NCBI RefSeq assembly: GCF_022693705.1 | Contig: NZ_CP094288.1 | Coordinates: 884,443 to 948,442, forward strand | Reading direction: 5' to 3' | Source of the DNA: Infirmifilum sp. NZ | GTDB lineage: Archaea; Thermoproteota; Thermoprotei; Thermofilales; Thermofilaceae | Length of the DNA: 64,000 nt | Shown here: positions 46,336 to 55,045 of the stretch, piece after piece | Layout: each line of letters starts with the position of its first letter | Numbering within the stretch: the first letter of the stretch is position 1 | Made by a program: the position numbers and the translations under genes | The notes under the pieces: generated by a model | Told to the model about the DNA's origin: nothing | Database searches by the model: none | The model's input: the letters and a program-made list of their open reading frames with translations, nothing else

Positions 46336-46650
46336 CTATTCGAACGGCATTCTGAAAATCTGTATGTAAGGGATGCCGCCCACCTCGAGCACAGCTTCGG
46401 GCACTGTTGGAAAAATCCTGGCAAGGTACTCGATGCATGTCTTACCGAAGGCCGTGATGCTGTCCGCGCGCGCAAGCAAACTTTCAAGCTCAGGAGAGTT
46501 CGAGTCGACTAGAATCCCCCCAAAGAACTCCTCCGTAAACCTGATCTTTACTCTACCGTGGTTGACCTCGCTACCCAGCAAATCCTCGTCGCACATCGCT
46601 ACGACGGTGTAGCCACCGCTACTGTGAACCTTGACCGATATCCGCTTCAC
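46336..46650 (-). CDS. DUF424 protein
   Basis: A 104-residue archaeal DUF424 protein: ISVKVHSSGGYTVVAMCDED, LLGSEVNHGRVKIRFTEEFF, GGILVDSN, SITAFGKTCIEYLARI, VPEAVLEVGGIPYIQIFRM. The family is archaea-specific with unknown role. The GTG at 46650 is preferred because GAGGT lies nine bases upstream; the frame is open to 46698. Confidence 0.82.
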   Translation of the reverse strand: MKRISVKVHSSGGYTVVAMCDEDLLGSEVNHGRVKIRFTEEFFGGILVDSNSPELESLLARADSITAFGKTCIEYLARIFPTVPEAVLEVGGIPYIQIFRMPFE

Positions 46651-46802
46651 TGCAACCTCGTGAGGAGTTTCGAGTAGTAATGATAAAAACCTTAACATTA
46701 CCTCCTCGTACCTCCACCCCTTGACCAGCCAGAGAGCGACGGGGCGGGGCTAGAAGGGGGGGTCGACCAGTAAATGTTTAAAACCGAGCAGCCTATCGTT
46801 CG

Positions 46803-46858
46803 TGGATGATGAGGGTTGGTATTTACGACTGGTGAGTTGTGACATCAGGGCTGACTCG
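46803..46858 (+). ncRNA. C/D box sRNA (16S-targeting), overlapping the kaiC-like 3' end
   Basis: C box ATGATGA at 46806-46812 and D box CTGA at 46851-46854. A TGTTTAAAAC TATA box centred near 46779 is 26 bases upstream. The guide after the C box, GGGTTGGTATT (46813-46823), can pair over 11 bases (one G-U) with 16S rRNA at the 530-loop region (complement at 29358-29368). I found no target for the other guide by eye. The 3' end overlaps the stop of the convergent kaiC-like gene. Confidence 0.68.
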
Positions 46859-47699
46859 TCGCTACTATTTTGGATAGCTTGTCCCTCACAACAATTCCTT
46901 TACCCTGCACTATATCGAAAACGAAGATATCGGGGGGGACGGGGCGCCATCTCATCTTCCTTATGAAGAGGGTGCGGTAGAAAGTGTTCTTGACTCTCTC
47001 GAGCCCCAGCACGAAGACGCCTGCAGCCAGAAACTCCTCCACGCCGAAGCGGCTTAGGGCTGTGCTTCCAGTGGGTATCTCTGAGACTATGATGTTGGTT
47101 GTTCCGATCCTCTTTTCGAGGTTTATGATAAGGCTCTTAATATACTCGCGCGCCCACGCGACGTCTCCCTCATTCACCATAAGCGGGGCTATCGGATCGA
47201 TGACGAGCCTCCTAGCCTTTATTCTCACGGCCTCGCTTAGGATGCCGCTCACTATGGAATCCACTACGACGCTTGCAGGCTTGTTCTTTAGCTTCTCGAC
47301 GAAATCGGGCATTAGGGTGAGGACGCTGAGGAGCCCCTGGCTTATGAGCGACTCGATGTCCCAGCCGAAATCGTAGGCTCCTTTTGCGAAGTCCTCGTAG
47401 TCCTCGTCGACCAGCACGTAGATTCCTGGCTCACCCATCATAGCACCTTTTATCAAGAAAGTCATCGAGAAGAGCGTCTTGCCCGTGCCTGTCTCGCCCG
47501 TGACAAGGTAAGACCTCCCCCGCAGGAGCCCGCCAACCCTCTCGTCGAGGCCCTCAATCCCTGTTTTCACGAGCTCGTAACCCGCTCTGCCTCGCACAAG
47601 GTCTACGTGTTGCTCCTGCACTATCTCCTCCTGGACCGGAACAGGCTCAACTTGCTCCTCCTCTACGGGTGGTTGAACTTGCTTCTTACGGTTAAGCAT
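46845..47699 (-). CDS. KaiC/RadA-like ATPase
   Basis: A 284-residue single-domain RecA-superfamily ATPase of the archaeal KaiC-like group. A disordered acidic start (to about 38) is followed by Walker A GETGTGKTLF near 69-78, VLVDEDYEDF, the Walker B strand ARRLVIDPIAPLM, and TTNIIVSEIP. Family members are linked to signalling or archaellum regulation, but no such genes are adjacent. Start is ATG. Confidence 0.82.
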   Translation of the reverse strand: MLNRKKQVQPPVEEEQVEPVPVQEEIVQEQHVDLVRGRAGYELVKTGIEGLDERVGGLLRGRSYLVTGETGTGKTLFSMTFLIKGAMMGEPGIYVLVDEDYEDFAKGAYDFGWDIESLISQGLLSVLTLMPDFVEKLKNKPASVVVDSIVSGILSEAVRIKARRLVIDPIAPLMVNEGDVAWAREYIKSLIINLEKRIGTTNIIVSEIPTGSTALSRFGVEEFLAAGVFVLGLERVKNTFYRTLFIRKMRWRPVPPDIFVFDIVQGKGIVVRDKLSKIVATSQP

Positions 47700-47740
47700 T
47701 AATTCTTCTGCGTCCTTCCACGTTAATAAGTGAATCGGGC

Positions 47741-49276
47741 TTGGATGTAGCAGAGATCAACGCCGTGCGCAAGCGGTACCGGAGAGGGATGCTTAAAGTG
47801 GGGTTGATTTACCCTTCTTTCTACCGCGTAGCCGCCGACTCACTGGCTTTCCAGATGCTGTACTACTACCTCAACTCGCAGGAGGACGTCATCGCCGAGC
47901 GGTTCGTGCTTAACGACGACGGATCACCGCGGGTGGTTAGCCTCGAGAGCCAATCCCCCCTGAGATCATTCGACGTGGTGCTCATCTCCGTGCACTACGA
48001 GCTAGACTTTGCCAACATCTTACGCTTCATCTTAGCCTCAGCGCTACCTCTAAGATCCCGCGAAAGAGATAAGCCGCTCTTCATGGCTGGAGGCCCTCCC
48101 GTTATCGCGAACCCCACACCCCTGTCCGAGTACATCGACGTCCTCGCAGTCGGGGAGATAGAGGAGATCGTGCCTTCATTCCTAGACGCTCTCAGGAGCA
48201 CTCGAGATGAGAGGAAGGCACTTCTAGATAGCCTTGCTCCTGATAGGGGTTTCTACGTCCCCGAGCTCCACGAAGGTGAGGAGGTCTCGTTTATCTTCGC
48301 TCGAAGCCTCCTACGGGAGTTCCATCCAGTCGCTCAATTCCAGCCCGCTCAGGACCGTAACTGGAGGAGGCGCACGGCGATTGAGACAAGCCGGGGCTGC
48401 TTCAGAGGCTGCAGGTTCTGCCTCGAGGGTAGGATATTCAACGTGGTGAGGGAGAGAGATGTTGGAGATGTTATCGGCATAGCGCTCGAGGGCCGCGAGG
48501 CTAACGGGTCGTCCTTTGTGAAGCTCGTGAGCCTCTCCTTCTTCGACCACAGCAGGGCAGACAATATACTCGAGGCTCTCGTCGAAGAGGGCTTCGAATT
48601 CTCAGTGCCGAGCCTGCGGGCGGAGACGCTTAACGAGAAGCGGCTGGAGATGATAAGGCTTGGGGGCCAGAAGACCTTGACGGTAGCTCCGGAGACAGGG
48701 TCTAAGGAGCTCGCCATGCGGATAGGCAAGTACCTTAGCCTAGAAAGGGTCACCGAAGTTGCGCAAACAGCTAGAAAGTTGGGCTTCACAGGGCTCAAGG
48801 TCTACCTAATGGTGGGCCTGCCGGGGGAGGACGAGGGCAGCCTCGACGAGACTGTCTCCTACATACTCAGGCTTTCCGGCGCCAGCGGCTTTAAGGGTGA
48901 GAGAGAGCTCAAGATCACGGTTAGCCCGTTCGTGCCTAAACCCCACACACCCCTACAAGACCAGGCATTCGTGGGCCTGGAGGAAGCTAGGAGGCGGATA
49001 CAGTACCTCAGGAGGAGGCTTGCCGGGCTCGCAGACGTGAGAGCCTACGACCCGAGGCTTGCCCTGATTCAAACGGTCATCTCGCGTGGCGATGCGCACG
49101 TCGGAAAAGCGCTAGCCGAGTGGGCTAGGATAGGTGGGGGGCTTGGATCATGGCGCAAGGCTGTAGCCGGTGCCGGTCTCGATCTGAGGAAGTACCTAGG
49201 AGAGCAGCAACCCCCTCACCCGTGGGACTTCATCAGGCTGCAACCTAGGGCGATAAGGCTAAAGCTCTCTCAGTGA
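47741..49276 (+). CDS. Radical SAM protein with B12-like N-terminal domain
   Basis: A 511-residue protein. The first ~190 residues form a Rossmann-like domain as in B12-binding radical SAM proteins (VGLIYPSFYRVAADSLAFQM, LFMAGGPPVIANP, VLAVGEIEEIVPSF). The radical SAM cluster motif is SRGCFRGCRFC at about 221-231, followed by VAPETGS and a GLPGE loop. Such proteins methylthiolate or otherwise modify unknown substrates. The start may be the TTG at 47741 or a GTG at 47765. It overlaps the convergent HD gene by 18 bases. Confidence 0.88.
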   Translation: MDVAEINAVRKRYRRGMLKVGLIYPSFYRVAADSLAFQMLYYYLNSQEDVIAERFVLNDDGSPRVVSLESQSPLRSFDVVLISVHYELDFANILRFILASALPLRSRERDKPLFMAGGPPVIANPTPLSEYIDVLAVGEIEEIVPSFLDALRSTRDERKALLDSLAPDRGFYVPELHEGEEVSFIFARSLLREFHPVAQFQPAQDRNWRRRTAIETSRGCFRGCRFCLEGRIFNVVRERDVGDVIGIALEGREANGSSFVKLVSLSFFDHSRADNILEALVEEGFEFSVPSLRAETLNEKRLEMIRLGGQKTLTVAPETGSKELAMRIGKYLSLERVTEVAQTARKLGFTGLKVYLMVGLPGEDEGSLDETVSYILRLSGASGFKGERELKITVSPFVPKPHTPLQDQAFVGLEEARRRIQYLRRRLAGLADVRAYDPRLALIQTVISRGDAHVGKALAEWARIGGGLGSWRKAVAGAGLDLRKYLGEQQPPHPWDFIRLQPRAIRLKLSQ

Positions 49277-50473
49277 TTTTTTCAAGCACCCTCTGAGGCT
49301 CTCTGCGTACTCTGCTCTCGTATACACCCTAATTGCAGTGTAGACGTAGCCCGCTAGCTTCTCCAGCAGACTCCCCTGCAGCTCCGCGGCCCGCTTCACT
49401 TCCCCGTCCAGATCAAGCATTACTCTCGAGGGGTCTTTCATTGGGACAAGCTTGGGGGTATGGAGGAAAACCCATTCCTCGGGGGCAGGGCACTTGGCCA
49501 CGACATCGCTAAGCTCGTCGAGCGTGACACCCGACGCGTAGGGTGCCTCGAAGACCATGTGCAGGAACTCTCCTCTAAGGAACATGCGCGAGGCCTCCGC
49601 TAGCCAGCCCCCACTCCTGGAAAGATTCTTCATGATCTCTATCAGTGTGCAGTCGTCGAAGTAGCACCACCTCCCGCTCACGATAAGCTCTTTCGGTGGC
49701 TCAACAATGCTCCTCTCAGGCATCTCCTGGTAAATTCTCGCCAGGAGGGCCTCAAAGCCCGACACGTGTTTGTGGAAATAAACCCGCCGGAAAAGCTCCA
49801 GCCGCGTCAGCAGCAGGGCTTCCACTGCGGTCTCTGCGCTGGCTTTAAAAACAAGCTCCCACGCACCGTTGACCCTCACTAGCCTCGCGCTTCTGAGCAA
49901 GCGCTCGAGGTCAACCATGCGGTATGGCAAGCCGAGGTGGTGAGCGTCCCGCAAAAGATAGTCGAGCCGGTCCGCGTCGATCTCCGAGGCTATAATCGGC
50001 GAATACTTGTGCCTGCCGCTCAGGATTTCCAAGAGCTCAGGAAAATACTCGGCGACCTCGTCCCCCAGCATGCTACTTATAATCTCTCGGGTGAACCTCT
50101 CGTGGTCGCCTGGGAGCGCGTGGGAGAACGGCATGTGACCCACATCATGGAGGAGGCCGGCCAGACGAACTAGTTGCCTGCCATACGTGTCTTCGCCTAC
50201 AGCCGAGACGAATAACCTATCTGATAGGTGCATCGCCCCGAGCGAGTGGGATAGACGCGTGTGCGTGGCAGATGGATAGACGTGGTACGCCGGTCCCAGC
50301 TGCTTAATGCGGCTGAGCCGTGCGAGAGCGCAGTGGTGGAGAAGCCTTTCCTCAGTTTCCGTCAAGTCGATAAAGCCGTGAACTTCATCGTATATCTCTC
50401 GCGAAAACTTCACATGAGTGATGCTGGGAAGTGGAGGATAAGGTTTTCGCCTAAGGGAAAATTTATTAGCCAT
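49259..50473 (-). CDS. HD-domain phosphohydrolase (COG1078/dGTPase-like)
   Basis: A 404-residue HD hydrolase related to SAMHD1/dGTPases. Motifs are ATHTRLSHSLGAMHLSDRL, the HD site LAGLLHDVGHMPFSHAL near 115, and SEIDADRLDYLLRDAHH near 175. Likely substrates are dNTPs or nucleotides; not provable here. The ATG at 50473 is chosen, with GAGGG upstream; the frame runs on through the tRNA-Cys gene, which is not coding. Confidence 0.88.
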   Translation of the reverse strand: MANKFSLRRKPYPPLPSITHVKFSREIYDEVHGFIDLTETEERLLHHCALARLSRIKQLGPAYHVYPSATHTRLSHSLGAMHLSDRLFVSAVGEDTYGRQLVRLAGLLHDVGHMPFSHALPGDHERFTREIISSMLGDEVAEYFPELLEILSGRHKYSPIIASEIDADRLDYLLRDAHHLGLPYRMVDLERLLRSARLVRVNGAWELVFKASAETAVEALLLTRLELFRRVYFHKHVSGFEALLARIYQEMPERSIVEPPKELIVSGRWCYFDDCTLIEIMKNLSRSGGWLAEASRMFLRGEFLHMVFEAPYASGVTLDELSDVVAKCPAPEEWVFLHTPKLVPMKDPSRVMLDLDGEVKRAAELQGSLLEKLAGYVYTAIRVYTRAEYAESLRGCLKKSLREL

Positions 50474-50496
50474 AAAGCCCTCATTTAGGCGTGAGG

Positions 50497-50609
50497 GCCG
50501 GGGTGGCCGAGTGGTCAAGAGGCCTATGAGGCCTGACACGCGTCGGGCTGCAGTGGTACCTAGCCGGTGAAACCCGATTTTACCCCGGGTTCGAATCCCG
50601 GCCCCGGCT
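50497..50609 (+). tRNA. tRNA-Cys(GCA) with two probable introns
   Basis: Acceptor GCCGGGG (50497-50503) pairs with CCCCGGC (50602-50608), discriminator T as expected for Cys. The anticodon stem is TCGGG (50543-50547) with CCCGA (50573-50577); the loop begins CTGCAG, anticodon GCA. About 18 bases after position 37 (near 50554-50571) form a canonical intron. Between the D stem (GGC, 50521-50523) and the anticodon stem lie 19 extra bases, probably a second intron near position 25/26. The T arm is CCGGG-TTCGAAT-CCCGG. Confidence 0.82.
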
Positions 50610-50749
50610 CTACCGTGATTTCTCGGAGTCATGGAGAACCACATGCAAAACAAGGGTGCAATGAAGAATAATCTTGTTGCTATTGTATATAACATCGTTA
50701 CGTTCAAGTATAACGAAAAACTTTATAGTCTCGTCCTGCATTACCGGAG

Positions 50750-50860
50750 TGAGACTGCACGCGTATTCCGCCAGCAGAGAGCACCTCGAGCGTAAGACGG
50801 TGTACCGTCTGAAGCTATGAAAAGGTGTGTTAACTGGCGGGTACAGCGTGCAGTTTTCAC
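50750..50860 (+). ncRNA. Structured RNA or dnaG leader element
   Basis: A CTTTATAG box at 50721-50728 predicts a start near 50750. From there CTGCACGC (50755-50762) pairs with GCGTGCAG (50846-50853) and CCGCCAG (50768-50774) with CTGGCGG (50834-50840), leaving a small internal loop; inside are CACCT/AGGTG and GACGG-TGTA-CCGTC. The internal loop between two stems recalls an H/ACA guide, but I see no ACA directly after the lower stem. It could be a separate sRNA or the 5' leader of dnaG. Confidence 0.5.
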
Positions 50861-50887
50861 GCTCATCAAACACTGGGTGAAGTGAAA

Positions 50888-52150
50888 ATGGGTGGGTTAC
50901 CTGTAACTGCTAAGTACGTGATCAAAGCCCGAATGACGGTATCAGGGGTCGTAGAGAAGCACGACATAATCGGCGCTATATTTGGACACAGCGAGGGGCT
51001 ACTAGGGCGGGAGCTCGACCTTAGAGAGTTGCAAAAAGTTGGTAGGATTGGAAGGATAGAGGTAAGCACGCGGGAGCAGGACGGCAAGCTGATCGCGGAG
51101 ATCGAGATCCCCTCAAACTTAGACATGGCCGAGACAGCCATAATCGCCGCCACTATCGAGAGCATAGACAAGGTTGGACCCTACAACGCGGTTACGGAGA
51201 TCGTCGACATAGAAGATGTAAGGGCTGAGAAAAGGCGCAAAATCATTGAGCGCGCGGTAGAGCTATACAAGAAGCTGGCCAGCACAGTTCCCGAGTCTAA
51301 GGAGCTCGTAGAGGAGCTTCTCGAAAGGGTAAGGACAGCCGAGGTTATAGAGTGGGGAGAGGAGAGGCTCCCCGCGGGCCCAGAGGTTGATACCTCTGAT
51401 ACACTCATTATCGTCGAGGGTAGGGCTGACGTCCTCAACCTGCTTAAGCATGGGTACAGGAACGTGATAGCGATAGGCGGAGCGACGGTGCCCGCCAGTC
51501 TAAAGGAGCTCTGCAAAAAGAAGAAGGAGGTCATCCTTTTCGTGGACGGCGACAGAGGCGGTGAGCTCATAGCCAGAAACGCGCTCAACGTCTTAGACAT
51601 CGACTTCATCGCCAGAGCACCAAGCGGCCGCGAGGTTGAAGAGCTAACAGGTAAGGAGATCGCACGAGCCCTCCAAAACAAGGTGCCCGCGAAGGAGTTC
51701 TTGGAGAGTTTAGAGAGGGAGAGGAGGCAGACAAAGGAGGTTAAAGCGGAGGTTGTAATACCTCCGTCAAAACTGATCAAAGCCGCGAAGAACAACCCTC
51801 CGGTAGCAAAAGAGGTTTTCGTCCCTCAGGAAGTCGTGAACGCGATCGAGCAACTGAAGGGCACGCTTGAGGCTGTGATGTACGACAGTGAGTGGAGGGA
51901 GATAGCGCGTGTGCCAGTGAAAGAGGTCGTGGACAAGTTAAAGGACCTCGACGGTGTCGCGCATATTGTACTGGACGGGATAATAACTCAAAGGCTCGTA
52001 GACACGGCCTTTTCAAAGGGCGTTAAAACGCTGATTGGTGTTAGAGTGGGCGAGATTATCAGAAAGCCTGAAGACCTTACGATAGCAACCTTCCAACTCG
52101 TTAGGCCTTTACAGAACGAGAGCTCAGAACAGCAACAAAGTAGCTCATAA
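50888..52150 (+). CDS. dnaG: DnaG-like primase (archaeal)
   Basis: A 420-residue archaeal DnaG with the Toprim domain: LIIVEGRADVLNLLKHG near 176, then the acidic LFVDGDRGGE near 222. Archaeal DnaG is associated with the exosome and also has primase activity. The N-terminal part KYVIKARMTVSGVVEKHDI, GAIFGHSEGLLG is typical. The ATG at 50888 has GGTGA seven bases upstream; a GTG at 50882 is the alternative. The C-terminus is rich in Q and S. Confidence 0.94.
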   Translation: MGGLPVTAKYVIKARMTVSGVVEKHDIIGAIFGHSEGLLGRELDLRELQKVGRIGRIEVSTREQDGKLIAEIEIPSNLDMAETAIIAATIESIDKVGPYNAVTEIVDIEDVRAEKRRKIIERAVELYKKLASTVPESKELVEELLERVRTAEVIEWGEERLPAGPEVDTSDTLIIVEGRADVLNLLKHGYRNVIAIGGATVPASLKELCKKKKEVILFVDGDRGGELIARNALNVLDIDFIARAPSGREVEELTGKEIARALQNKVPAKEFLESLERERRQTKEVKAEVVIPPSKLIKAAKNNPPVAKEVFVPQEVVNAIEQLKGTLEAVMYDSEWREIARVPVKEVVDKLKDLDGVAHIVLDGIITQRLVDTAFSKGVKTLIGVRVGEIIRKPEDLTIATFQLVRPLQNESSEQQQSSS

Positions 52151-52312
52151 TAGGTGCATTTCTTCATCTTTCCGCTCAGGTCAGTCTAATCATCGCCGGG
52201 TATACTACTACGTCTTAAGGCTTAAAACCTTGCTTGTTCTTCACCGCGGACACGCCTGATGACCGCGTAAACAATATATTGATGGTTGCGTGTGAGCGTC
52301 AGGTGCTTGGCT

Positions 52313-52492
52313 ATGCCAAAGATGGTGTATTGCAACTTCTGCAAGAGGCCTATCAAGCCTGGAGAGGGGTTAATGTACGTACGACTAGACGGCACTGTGG
52401 AAAGGTACTGCTCTTCTAAGTGCTTCAAAAGCGCTGTGAAGCTACACAGGAACCCGAGGAGGACAAAGTGGGTTATAAAGAGCGCGCAGTAG
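52313..52492 (+). CDS. rpl24e: Ribosomal protein eL24
   Basis: A 59-residue L24e with a treble-clef zinc site: [17 protein letters not shown], then [20 protein letters not shown]. The ATG at 52313 is preceded by AGGTG; the frame opens further upstream. A CAATATATTG element near 52272-52281 is a likely TATA box. Its neighbour aIF5B is 53 bases downstream. Confidence 0.94.
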   Translation: MPKMVYCNFCKRPIKPGEGLMYVRLDGTVERYCSSKCFKSAVKLHRNPRRTKWVIKSAQ

Positions 52493-52545
52493 GGATTATC
52501 TGATTCAAAATGCTGTAACTTACGCGGGATATAACGTGGTTCGCA

Positions 52546-54348
52546 ATGGAGGCTTCTCATGACAGCTATATTAGGGCTCCTATTGTTGTCGTACTCGGAC
52601 ATGTAGATGCGGGAAAAACTACTCTCCTGGATAAGATCAGGGGCACAGCTGTCGCGAGGCGAGAACCGGGAACGATGACACAGCACATAGGGGCTTCATT
52701 CCTTCCGTGGAAGGCTCTCGAGGAGATCTCGGGCCCCCTCCTCAGCCAGCTACGGGTGGAGATAAAGATACCCGGCTTTCTCGTTATCGATACACCAGGT
52801 CACGAGGCCTTCTCCAACCTGCGGTCACGGGGGGGAAGCATCGCGGACATAGCTATCCTGGTAGTGGACGTTCAGAGGGGTTTAGAGCCGCAAACGTTCG
52901 AGTCTATTGAGATTCTCAGAAGCAAGCGCGTTCCCTTCGTCGTCGCCGTGAACAAGATCGATAGGATACCCGGCTGGAAGAGCAACCCGGATAGGCCTTT
53001 CATAGAGTCAGTGAGGCTGCAGGATGAAAACGCGGTTTTGAGGCTCGAGGAGAACCTCTCGTACATCATTGAGCAGTTCAGGTCTATAGGGTTCCGCGCA
53101 GACAGGTACGACAGGATAAAGGATTTCACCAAAGTGCTGGCGCTCGTTCCCGTAAGTGCCTTGACCGGTGAGGGACTTCCCGACCTCCTGCTGGTTTTGG
53201 CAGGGTTGTCGCAACGCTTCCTCATAAAGAGGCTAATCGCAAAGGTGGCTCCCGCCCGTGGCGTCGTCCTGGAGCTCAAAGAGGAGGTTGGTTTGGGGAC
53301 AACTGCCACAGTGATAGTGTACGATGGAGTGCTGAAGAAGGGAGATCTTGTGGTCGTTGGGGGTCTCGAGAAACCCATAATTACCCGCGTGAGGCTCCTT
53401 CTGATGCCAAAGCCTCTCGACGAGATGCGCTCACCCGAGGACCGCTTTCTTGAGGTCGACAAAGTATTCGCCGCGGCAGGAGTTAAGGTTGTGGCGGAGG
53501 GGCTTGACGCCAGTGTTCCGGGTGCTCCCTTGATAGTTGTTCCGAACGAGGAGAGTGTGAGCCAGGCTGTCAAAGAGGTTCAGGAGGAGGTTCAGGCCAC
53601 GAGGTTTCAAAGAGACATCGCAGGGGTTGTCGTGAAGGCAGACACCCTGGGGACACTCGAGGCTCTCGTTGGGTACTTGAAGAAGAACAACATACCGGTC
53701 AGGCTTGCCGATGTCGGCCCTGTCGCCAAGAGAGATGTTGTTGAGGCCAGCTTCGTTAAAAGCCTTGACCCGGCCTTAGCTGCGATACTCGCTTTCAATG
53801 TCAAGGTTTCCCCGGAGGCTCGCGAGGAGGCGGCGCAGAAAGGTGTTCCGATTTTCACAGAGCGCATAATTTACAGACTGGTGGAGGACTACATGAAATG
53901 GCACCTTGAGCAGAGACAGCTTGAAAAGAAAAAGCTCTTCGAAAAAATCACTCCACCCGCGGTCGTCCAAATACTTCCGGGATACGTCTTCAGGCGAAGG
54001 GATCCCATAATAGTAGGCGTTCGCGTCGTTGCTGGCAGGCTAAGACCCGGCGTTAGGTTGATCACAAGGGATGGTAGAGAAATAGGCGACGTGATGCAGA
54101 TAAGAGAGCATGACCGGGTGTTGGAGTCGGCTGAAGAGGGCGCCGAGGTTGCCATATCAATTAGGAGCAAGGCCATGGTGGGCAGGCAGGTAGATGAGGG
54201 AGACTACCTCTATACCGATATACCCGTAGACGAGATTAACCTTCTGCTGGAGAAGTACTCTAGCGATCTAACAGAAAATGAGAAGGAATACCTTAGAAAA
54301 CTCCTCAAGTTCAAGCTGAAGCTGGCCAGCGAGATAGAATTCCCTTAG
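52546..54348 (+). CDS. infB: Translation initiation factor aIF5B (IF2)
   Basis: A 600-residue GTPase that joins ribosomal subunits. G1 GHVDAGKTTLLD is near residue 18, the switch segment TMTQHIGASFLP follows, G3 DTPGHEAF near 82 and G4 NKIDR near 136. Domains II-IV follow with AGVVVKADTLGTLEALV and the C-terminal TVVQ-like VVQILPGYVFRRRDP. Length is normal for archaeal aIF5B. Confidence 0.96.
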   Translation: MEASHDSYIRAPIVVVLGHVDAGKTTLLDKIRGTAVARREPGTMTQHIGASFLPWKALEEISGPLLSQLRVEIKIPGFLVIDTPGHEAFSNLRSRGGSIADIAILVVDVQRGLEPQTFESIEILRSKRVPFVVAVNKIDRIPGWKSNPDRPFIESVRLQDENAVLRLEENLSYIIEQFRSIGFRADRYDRIKDFTKVLALVPVSALTGEGLPDLLLVLAGLSQRFLIKRLIAKVAPARGVVLELKEEVGLGTTATVIVYDGVLKKGDLVVVGGLEKPIITRVRLLLMPKPLDEMRSPEDRFLEVDKVFAAAGVKVVAEGLDASVPGAPLIVVPNEESVSQAVKEVQEEVQATRFQRDIAGVVVKADTLGTLEALVGYLKKNNIPVRLADVGPVAKRDVVEASFVKSLDPALAAILAFNVKVSPEAREEAAQKGVPIFTERIIYRLVEDYMKWHLEQRQLEKKKLFEKITPPAVVQILPGYVFRRRDPIIVGVRVVAGRLRPGVRLITRDGREIGDVMQIREHDRVLESAEEGAEVAISIRSKAMVGRQVDEGDYLYTDIPVDEINLLLEKYSSDLTENEKEYLRKLLKFKLKLASEIEFP

Positions 54349-54357
54349 AATCACTTA

Positions 54358-54416
54358 AAAATTCAGTTCATGAATGGCTCGTCACCGCTAGGCACTCGGC
54401 AAACTCATCATCTAGG
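54358..54416 (-). ncRNA. C/D box sRNA targeting two 23S sites
   Basis: On the minus strand: C box ATGATGA (54405-54411), D box CTGA (54363-54366), and a C'-like GGTGACG in the middle. A CTATATAAAGC TATA box centred near 54438 is 26 bases upstream of the C box. The D guide contains CCATTCATG, identical to the complement of 23S at 26081-26089; the D' guide contains TTTGCCGAGT, identical to the complement of 23S at 26353-26362. Two guide matches make this a strong call. Confidence 0.85.
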
Positions 54417-54449
54417 AAGGGTTTCCTCGCGGCTTTATATAGTTTTGCC

Positions 54450-54530
54450 GCATTCGGGTTGACTCGATGCAGGGAGCTGCTTGAATCGAGGGTTCTGCGA
54501 GAGCAGTTTCTGTCACCTAGAAAAAAAATC
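54450..54530. other. Paired hairpins between the sRNA and rpl7ae
   Basis: CTCGAT/ATCGAG enclosing GCAG-GGAG-CTGC (from 54465), then CTGC-GAGA-GCAG with a GNRA loop. The bidirectional-looking TATA at 54433-54443 could also drive a plus-strand transcript starting here. No box motif was found. Confidence 0.3.
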
Positions 54531-54592
54531 AAAAAACTTATAAGCTGGGGGAGAGCTAGTGGTGGCGAAAAGATGAGCGATCGGTGAGCGAT

Positions 54593-54976
54593 ATGTCGAA
54601 AAAGCCGTTTTACGTGAAGTTTGAAGTACCGCCCGAATTAGCCGAGAAAGCATACCAGGCTCTTTCAACTGCAAGAGAGAAGGGGGGGAAGATAAGGAAA
54701 GGTGTTAATGAAACAACGAAAGCCGTCGAGCGCGGGCAAGCAGTGCTCGTCCTAATTGCAGAGGACGTGGATCCACCGGAAATTGTTGCACACCTGCCAC
54801 TACTGTGTGAGGAAAAGAAGATACCTTATGTCTACGTACCGTCGAAGGAAAGGCTTGGCAAGGCTGCTGGCATCAACGTGGCTGCTTCCGCAGCGGCGAT
54901 AATAGAACCCGGGGAGGCTAAAGGGCTGGTGGACGAGATAGCACAGGAGGTTAACAAGCTGAAGGTATCAGCCTAA
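54593..54976 (+). CDS. rpl7ae: Ribosomal protein L7Ae (kink-turn binding)
   Basis: A 127-residue L7Ae, a subunit of ribosomes, C/D and H/ACA sRNPs and RNase P. The RNA-binding signature [20 protein letters not shown] is near 33, then [20 protein letters not shown] and [17 protein letters not shown]. The ATG at 54593 has GGTGA upstream; the GTG at 54584 is the alternative. A CTTATAAG box is near 54537-54544. It precedes S28e, the usual archaeal order. Confidence 0.96.
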   Translation: MSKKPFYVKFEVPPELAEKAYQALSTAREKGGKIRKGVNETTKAVERGQAVLVLIAEDVDPPEIVAHLPLLCEEKKIPYVYVPSKERLGKAAGINVAASAAAIIEPGEAKGLVDEIAQEVNKLKVSA

Positions 54977-55045
54977 GGTTTTTCTACCTGCTCTCTATAG
55001 TAAATTTTAAAAGCGGCGTGCTACAAGTGGGATTCTGGGAAAAAC

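Noticed and set aside
50474-50707. N-terminal extension of the HD hydrolase
   Set aside because: It passes through the tRNA-Cys gene; the ATG at 50473 with GAGGG upstream is sufficient.
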